64,000 nucleotides of DNA from Blastomussa wellsi. Lineage: Eukaryota; Cnidaria; Anthozoa; Scleractinia; Plerogyridae. Below are positions 58,267 through 64,000 of this stretch, in pieces. Each line of letters starts with the position of its first letter. Positions within the stretch are counted from its first letter, which is position 1. The notes beneath the pieces were generated by a model, which saw nothing but the letters and a program-made list of their open reading frames with translations, was not told the DNA's origin and did no database searches. The stretch is taken from positions 2,870,818-2,934,817 of the forward strand of contig OX393563.1 in assembly GCA_947652115.1 (NCBI GenBank). The letters are read 5' to 3'. Made by a program: the position numbers and the translations under genes.

Positions 58267-59124
58267 TGACTTAGTTTGACAACGGCAATTGACAATGGTC
58301 GATCGGCGAAGCGCTTATGCAGGGTGTGAGTTTTCTAACAATTTCGTGATGGGATGTGCCATAACGAGACTTCAATCCTTTAAAATGACGATTTTAATTA
58401 AGTCCGTACCCACAGTTGATACCTAGTTTATTTAACATTGGGAGAATAAACGATTGTTAATTTTTTTTATCTTCCTGGAACTGCAGTGTTAACAATGGAA
58501 ACAATGGCCGGATTTGAACTCTCTTGACGTTTCAAGACCTTATCAGTTTTTCGCCACAAATGCATTCATTCAAGTCACAGACCGTGCGTATATAACAATG
58601 ACAGAAAGCGGCACTTGTACTCCATAAAAATGTGAATTATATTGTAAAATTTTTATTGTAGCCTGTGGTAAACATTTTCAATGCAGCAATCTTCAACAGT
58701 TGACTCAAAACCACTATCCAGCACAACCTCGCCTTGATTCTGCAACATTACTAAATTTTTCGTTATGGGATATGGTAAGAGTACGATTCATAGTATTGGA
58801 AAGGGTACTATAACGGACATGGCTTCGAAACGTCAAGAGCCATATACGTAAAATACTTATCTAGTTCACTAGATAGATGTATTATAACGAGCTACGTCAG
58901 CGTGCACGAGTATACAGTTCAAGTTAGAAACTGAGTAGGCAGACTGTACTTTTTCAAGTTCTGTCTTCGGGCTTTAGAAAAATCATTAAAACTGAATACA
59001 ATTTGAAAGCTATATGCAAGGCTGGGCATATTTCGCACTTTAGCGAAGGTACTTCTCATATTTTAGCATCATTTTGACGAAATACAATGCGGCAACTGAG
59101 ATTACTTTAATTATTGATTATTGT

Positions 59125-60383
59125 CTACCGACAGCCACATGCCGACACAATCATATCAGGAAATGCCTTTAGCATAATGGAGTTATCCTTTCCATTGCGA
59201 TATAAGATTGGCACCGAGTGAAGCTGTGTTGGTACACAGGAAGCACCAGGAACATCTGCGTAAGAAGCATGGTGCCGGATTAGACTTTGGAGGATTGCGT
59301 GATTGCTGGCGTAAAATGGATAAACGGGAACTTTAGGACAGATTCCTTCGCAGTAATTAGCCCAATAGCTTCGAGGAGCGATTATCCATCTGTTCCACTT
59401 GAGCTCTCTGAAATGCACTCTTAAGCGGCGTCGGCGACAGAACATTTCTTCGATAGCTCGACTTTTACGTTCATTTACCGTTTTGTCTGTACGAGACATT
59501 TGAGCTGGTTTCGCCGTTTTTGATCCAGGTATAATTCTACTTAGAATCGCCTTGGAAGATCCATCTCGCCCATCCCTTGTGTAGGTCATTAAAAAAGGCC
59601 TATGTCTTCCCTTCTTACCGATATGAAATTCAACACATGCAGCCCCGTCTGTGGACAACTGAAATCCCACTTTTCTTTCTGAATCTTGAATTTTCATTCC
59701 AAGAGCAGTCATTACGTTGAACACTAACCACTGCCCTTTTAAAGAGTTCTTTACTGCTAAGCTATCGATTAATATTTTTGTTCGGTTCTTTCCGCTAACA
59801 AAGCTATGCACCATAACTGAGTATTCACACCTCGATTGTAGTTCACCTTCAGTTGCTCTTTTCTTGAGAACACGAAGTTCAGCTTTTACCAAGTTCTTTG
59901 ATGGCATGGCACGTAAATCAAATGTTAATTCAAAGTCTGCCATAGGCGTTGTTGGCCTTACTCCGCCTGTTTTCAAAAAAGGAAAGAAAAATTGAATAAT
60001 GATAGATAAGGCCAATTTTCACACGTACTATAAACTAACTGAAGACAACCAGAGTTTGTCGGAAGTGATGATAGAGAGGCACAAGTCCTAGTTATTGTCT
60101 AAATGTACAAGTGTTGTGTAAGAACGATACAAGCGGACCCACCTCCGAGAAAGAAAGCAGTTATCGTGTCCCTGTTGTTTCTCCTTGAAGGGTAATGCCT
60201 TTGTCGATATAGTTGGAGGAGATATATCGGTACGGTATCTGCTTCATCAAGGTATGTATAACTTCCACTTGGTGCTGAAAACAGCAGATTAGACGATGCG
60301 TTTCCCAAACGCGTCGGAATGGCATTCGGAGAATGAGTTATTACAAAAGCTAACCCTGCCACTAACAAGTTAAAATGATTCAT
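59125..60383 (-). CDS. TGF-beta family ligand (BMP/GDF type) lacking the dimer cysteine
   Basis: Two exons: 60143-60383 and 59125-59966, phase 1, 360 aa. I start at 60383 (MNHFNLLVAGLAFVITHS) because this gives a clean signal peptide; an ATG 39 bases upstream is in frame but spoils it. The propeptide has VPIYLLQLYRQRHYP, usual for BMP/GDF precursors. The furin-type site RKSR at about residues 247-250 releases a 110-residue domain. That domain has the knot pattern: first Cys at 257, WNRWIIAPRSYWANYCEGIC, NHAILQSLI, GASCVPTQL, SACGCR. Six of the usual seven cysteines are present; the one forming the inter-chain bridge (first of the CC pair) is Ser (codon 59239-59241). Family members like GDF9, BMP15 and GDF3 share that loss. 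It is a secreted morphogen-type signal; receptor and orthology are not determined. Confidence 0.9.
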
Positions 60384-61369
60384 TCCGTAAGCACTCAAAA
60401 ACCCGCCAAATTCTACTGACAAGTTTTAAGAAAAGACAATTTAAATCGTATGCGATTGCAGTTAAGTATTATGCACCAATATTGCTGCGGTGTACCTGTT
60501 TGTCTGGTTCTTGACCTAAACTCTCGCTATGGGTCGATAACCCTAAAATAGATGCGAAGCCTCCTACGCAGCAGTCCTTCTGGCTCGAGTGGCGTACGCA
60601 GATAAGTTTAAGAAGAAGATGGTTGTACGCTGCATGTAACAAATAGTAATAAGACGAAGATAAAACACTTCTGTGCATTTAACAAAAGAGATAAAAGTTG
60701 GGTTCATTTACTCCCTCAAAACTCTAGTAAAGCACTTTTAGTCACCTCATATCCAACGCGGGCTCATGGAATAATTGTTAAGTAACTCTTGGTGGGTTGA
60801 TCATCTTCTCATTTATTCATTATTCAGGTCAATAACACTTATTATTCTCTTCATGTCTGCTCCCGAGGAATACAGTTCGGTTTGTTTTCCCTCGAGACTC
60901 GAGTTAAAGCAAAACTAATTGTTTCCCTAGTGAACAGACATTAAATGTGATAGAAATCTGCACGACCACTGCTTGTTATACATTCAGAGGATGAACAGAG
61001 TGAATTAACGAAAAAAATCATTGACAACAGCACAAATTTATTTCTTTTGGATGCATATACTGCCAATGTAGAGAGGAATGCTAGCGAAGAACTGGCGACA
61101 AATACAAGTAATGATGCTTAAAAAACACATTGGTGATAAACATTTTTAAACCACGCATATGCATTTAACTGAACTTGACGTGTGTATGTAAATGTAATAC
61201 AGTTTGTACCCTAACATACGAACGTCAAATTCACTGAAATGCGTGGTTTTAAAATGTTAATCACCGCTGTTTGTGTTTTATTTTTCAACAAGTAGTAATC
61301 TTTAATAAGGATGCCAACGTCACGAAGAGGTTTACAGAAGGGCCCTCAAACGAATACTAGATTACATCA
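60384..61369. other. Upstream region of the TGF-beta ligand; no gene seen
   Basis: It should contain the ligand promoter and 5' leader. An imperfect inverted pair lies at 61130-61262 (AAACCACGCATATGCATTTA..GAAATGCGTGGTTTT). Nothing else is recognised. Confidence 0.5.
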
Positions 61370-61620
61370 AAGACTAGCTAAACAATAAAAATATAAAAAA
61401 TTAAAAGAATAAATACAATCATTAATTAACAAATATAGAATGTCGTTAAGAATCAAAGATAACTTTGGGCAGGCCACGTTTAAAAGCAGGTGGTGATTCA
61501 GCATTCCTTAATGAGGTGTCCAAGCCGTTCCATATATAAGCGCTAAAATTTACTGCTGACCAATGACCCCATCTTCTAGTGGCACTGGATTTGCGAATAT
61601 CATTCTCGTGTAGTAACTAT
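61370..61620 (-). mobile_element. 5'-truncated LINE: reverse transcriptase C-terminus and 3' UTR
   Basis: The minus-strand frame from about 61620 to a stop at 61446-61448 reads LLHENDIRKSSATRRWG, then FSAYIWNGLDTSLRNAESPP and FKRGLPKVIF. The WN-L-x-LR-A-x-FK pattern is the usual end of CR1/L2/Jockey-type LINE polyproteins. An AT-rich 3' untranslated piece follows towards 61370. The catalytic domains are absent, so it is a dead 5'-truncated insertion. Confidence 0.72.
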
Positions 61621-64000
61621 GAAAATAGGGATGCTTCACACAGGATATGGATGCCTCTCAAAGGCTAGCGATGCCTCTCACAGGCCAGGGATGCCTCTCA
61701 CAGGCTGGGGATGCCTACCAAAGGCTACGAATGCCTCCCACAGGCTAGGGATGCCTCACAAGAGATATGGATGCCTCTCGAAGGCTACGGATGCCTCTCA
61801 AAGGGTAGGGCTAACTCTTACAGGCTATGAATGCCTCTCACAGGCTAGGGATGCCTCTCACAGGCTAGGGATGCTCTCACAGGCTAGGGATGCCTCTCAC
61901 AGGCCAGAAATACCTACCAAGGGTTAGGGATGCCTCTCAACGACTAGGGCTGCCTCTCACAGACTAGGGATGCGCACAAAGGCTATGAATGCCTCTCACA
62001 GGATAGCGATGCCTCTTACAGGCTAGGGATGCCTTTCACAGGCTAAGGATTCCTCTCACAGACTAGGGATGCCTACCAAAGGCTAAGGATGCCTAGCACA
62101 GGTTAGCGATGCCTCTCACAGGCTAGGAACGCCTTTCACAGGCCAGAAATGCCTACCAAGGGTTAGGGATGCCTCCCAAAAGCTAGGGATGCCTCTCACA
62201 GGCTAGGGATTCCACTCACAGACTACGGAATGCCTCTCACAGGCAAGGGATGCCTCTAACAGACTAGGGATGCCTCACACAGGATATGGATGCATCTCAC
62301 AGCCTAGCGATGCCTGTCACAATCTAGAGATGCCTCTCATAGGGTAGGAATGCCTCACAAAGGCTAGAAATGCATACCAAGGGTTAGGGATACCTCCCAC
62401 AAGCTAAGGATGCCTCTCACAGACTAGGAATAACTCACACAGGATATGGATGCCTCTCACATGCTAGCGATGCCTCTCAAACGCTAGGGATGCCTCTCAC
62501 AGGCTATTGATGCCTCTCGAAGGCTACGGATGCCTTTCACAGGGTAGGGTTACCTCTCACAGGCTAGGGCTGCCTCTCACAGGCTAGGGATGCTCTCACA
62601 GGCTAGGGATACCTCCCACAAGCTAAGGATGCCTCTCACAGACTAGGAATAACTCACACAGGATATGGATGCCTCTCACAGGCTATTGATGCCTCTCGAA
62701 GGCTACGGATGCCTTTCACAGGGTAGGGTTACCTCTCACAGGCTAGGGCTGCCTCTCACAGGCTAGGGATGCTCTCACAGGCTAGGAATGCCTTTCACAT
62801 GCAAGGGATGCCTCTCACAGGGTAGGTGGGCTAAGCATTCCTACCATAGGATAGGGATGTCTCTAAAAGGCTAGGGATGCTTCTCACAGACTAGGGATGC
62901 CTCTCACATGCTAGAAATGCCTACCAAGGGTTAGGGATGCCTCTCATCGACTAGGGATGCCTCTCAAAGACTAGGGATGCGCAAACAGGTTATGAATTCC
63001 TCTCACAGGCTAGCGATGCCTCTCACACGCTAGGGATGCCTCTCAGAGGCTAGGGATTCCTCTCACAGACTAGGGATGCCTCCCACAGGCTAGCGATGCC
63101 TCTCAAAGGCTATGGATGCCTACCAAAGGCTAAGGATGTCTACCACAGGCTAGGGATGCCTCTCAAAGGGTAGGGATGCCTCTCACAGGCTAAGAATGCT
63201 TCTCACAGGCTAGAAATGCCTACCAAGGGTAATGGAAGCCTCCCACAAGCTAGGGGTGCCTCTCACATGTTAGGGATTCCTCTCACAGAGTAGGGATTCC
63301 TCTCACAGGCAAGGGATGCCTCTCACAGGCTAGCAATGCCTCTCACAGGCTAGGGATGTCTACCAAAGGCTAAAGATGCCTAGTACACGTTAGGGATGCC
63401 TCTCAAAGGGTAGGGATGCGTCTAACAGGCTAGGAACGCCTCTCAGAGGCTAGAAATGCCTACCAAGGGTTAGGGATGCCTCTCATAGGCTAGGGATTCC
63501 TCCCACAGACTAGGAATACCCCTCACAGGCTAGGGATGCATCTCACAAAAAAGGGATGCCTCGAACAGGATACGGTTGCCTCTCGCAAGATAGCGATGCC
63601 TCTCACAGGCTAGGGATGCCTCTCACAGGCTAGGGATTATTCTCACAGGCTAGTAATGGGTCTCAAACGCTAGGCATGCCTCCCACAGGCTAGGGATGCC
63701 TCTAAAAGGCTAGGCATACCTCTCACAGGCCAAGGATACCTCTCACAGGCTAGGGATTCCTCTCACAGGCTAGACATGCATCTAACAGGCTACGGATGCT
63801 CTCACAGGCTTGGAATGCCTCTCACATGCTAGGGTTGCCTTTAACAGCCTAGGGCTGCATCTCACAAGCTGACGATCCCTTCCACAGGCTGGCGATACTC
63901 CTGTCATTGGATAGAAATGCCTCTCACATGCTAGGGATGCCCCTCACAGAGTAGGGATTCCTCTCAAAGGCTAGGCATGAACATCACAGGCTAGAAATGG
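61621..64000. repeat. 20-bp satellite array, continues past window
   Basis: About 118 tandem copies of a 20-bp unit, consensus GGGATGCCTCTCACAGGCTA, run to the right edge. GCCT and AGGC make each unit a small imperfect palindrome. Some units are 19 bp (GGGATGCTCTCACAGGCTA). A higher-order repeat is visible: about 180-220 bases from 62388 recur from 62607, the second copy lacking two units. The array starts directly after the LINE fragment. Confidence 0.97.

Larger units (their letters stand above)
55644..59124. other. Intergenic between convergent genes; repeats only
   Basis: It holds the 3' untranslated region of the plus-strand membrane gene and several repeats listed separately. A stretch at 57358-57425 (GGGGCGTAGCCAGAAGGGGG..GGGGTCCCCCC) looks like one end of a DNA transposon. 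No gene is seen. Confidence 0.55.

Noticed and set aside
61619..61927. 102-codon open frame in the satellite with repeating GCLSKA..DASHR peptides
   Set aside because: A 20-bp unit repeats the frame every 60 bases, so an open frame arises by period alone. It closes as soon as unit lengths vary.
61621..64000. Could the array be a CRISPR-like repeat/spacer locus?
   Set aside because: Units are contiguous with no unique spacers, and the window is eukaryotic.

Overview
This is a eukaryotic window, most likely from an anthozoan cnidarian and probably a stony coral. The sequence is AT-rich, the genes are intron-rich with GT..AG splice sites, and repeats are dense: tRNA-derived SINEs, a Penelope-like element, fold-back MITEs and a 20-bp satellite. 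The genus is not determined. Gene identities were read from translated exons and remembered family features; no search was run. Exon limits come from splice motifs plus codon-phase agreement and have no transcript support.

Layout. (1) 318-6164 (-): a gene with a LOTUS/OST-HTH-like winged-helix domain, three exons visible; it probably continues past the left edge. (2) 9783-13224 (-): decayed parts of a second, adjacent copy of this gene. Its 5' exon (12750-13224) carries a frameshift, and a DUF3883 ('NO VEIN') C-terminal piece lies at 9783-10270. Between them is a broken hAT-like transposase, itself split by a Penelope-like element (11076-11919) with a GIY-YIG endonuclease, inverted long terminal repeats, hammerhead-like motifs and a 12-bp target duplication. 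(3) 13489-36262 (+): a complete NUP214 nucleoporin gene. I traced 34 coding exons whose phases all agree, giving 2111 codons plus stop: N-terminal beta-propeller, central coiled coil, long FG-repeat tail. Introns carry SINEs, MITEs, a perfect 41-bp-arm hairpin, a tRNA-Thr-like gene and a partial copy of one of NUP214's own exons. (4) 37193-40042 (-) and 54165-55643 (+): two divergently oriented, unrecognised single-pass membrane protein genes with the same design, namely a tiny first coding exon holding the membrane anchor, an arginine codon split AG|G, and one large exon for the tail. (5) 59125-60383 (-): a two-exon TGF-beta family ligand (BMP/GDF type) whose mature domain lacks the cysteine that normally links the dimer. 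(6) 61446-61620 (-): the C-terminal end of a LINE reverse transcriptase, followed directly by a 20-bp satellite that runs off the right edge.

No operon-like or pathway grouping is evident; these are independent animal genes. NUP214 converges on the 37193-40042 gene, and the 54165-55643 gene converges on the TGF-beta ligand. The 14 kb between the two membrane-protein genes holds no gene I can support. The most notable items are the cysteine-lacking ligand, the two hammerhead-bearing inverted repeats, the paired membrane-anchor genes, the tandem LOTUS/NO VEIN-type gene with its transposon-filled dead copy, and the NUP214 exon fragment copied into an earlier intron.
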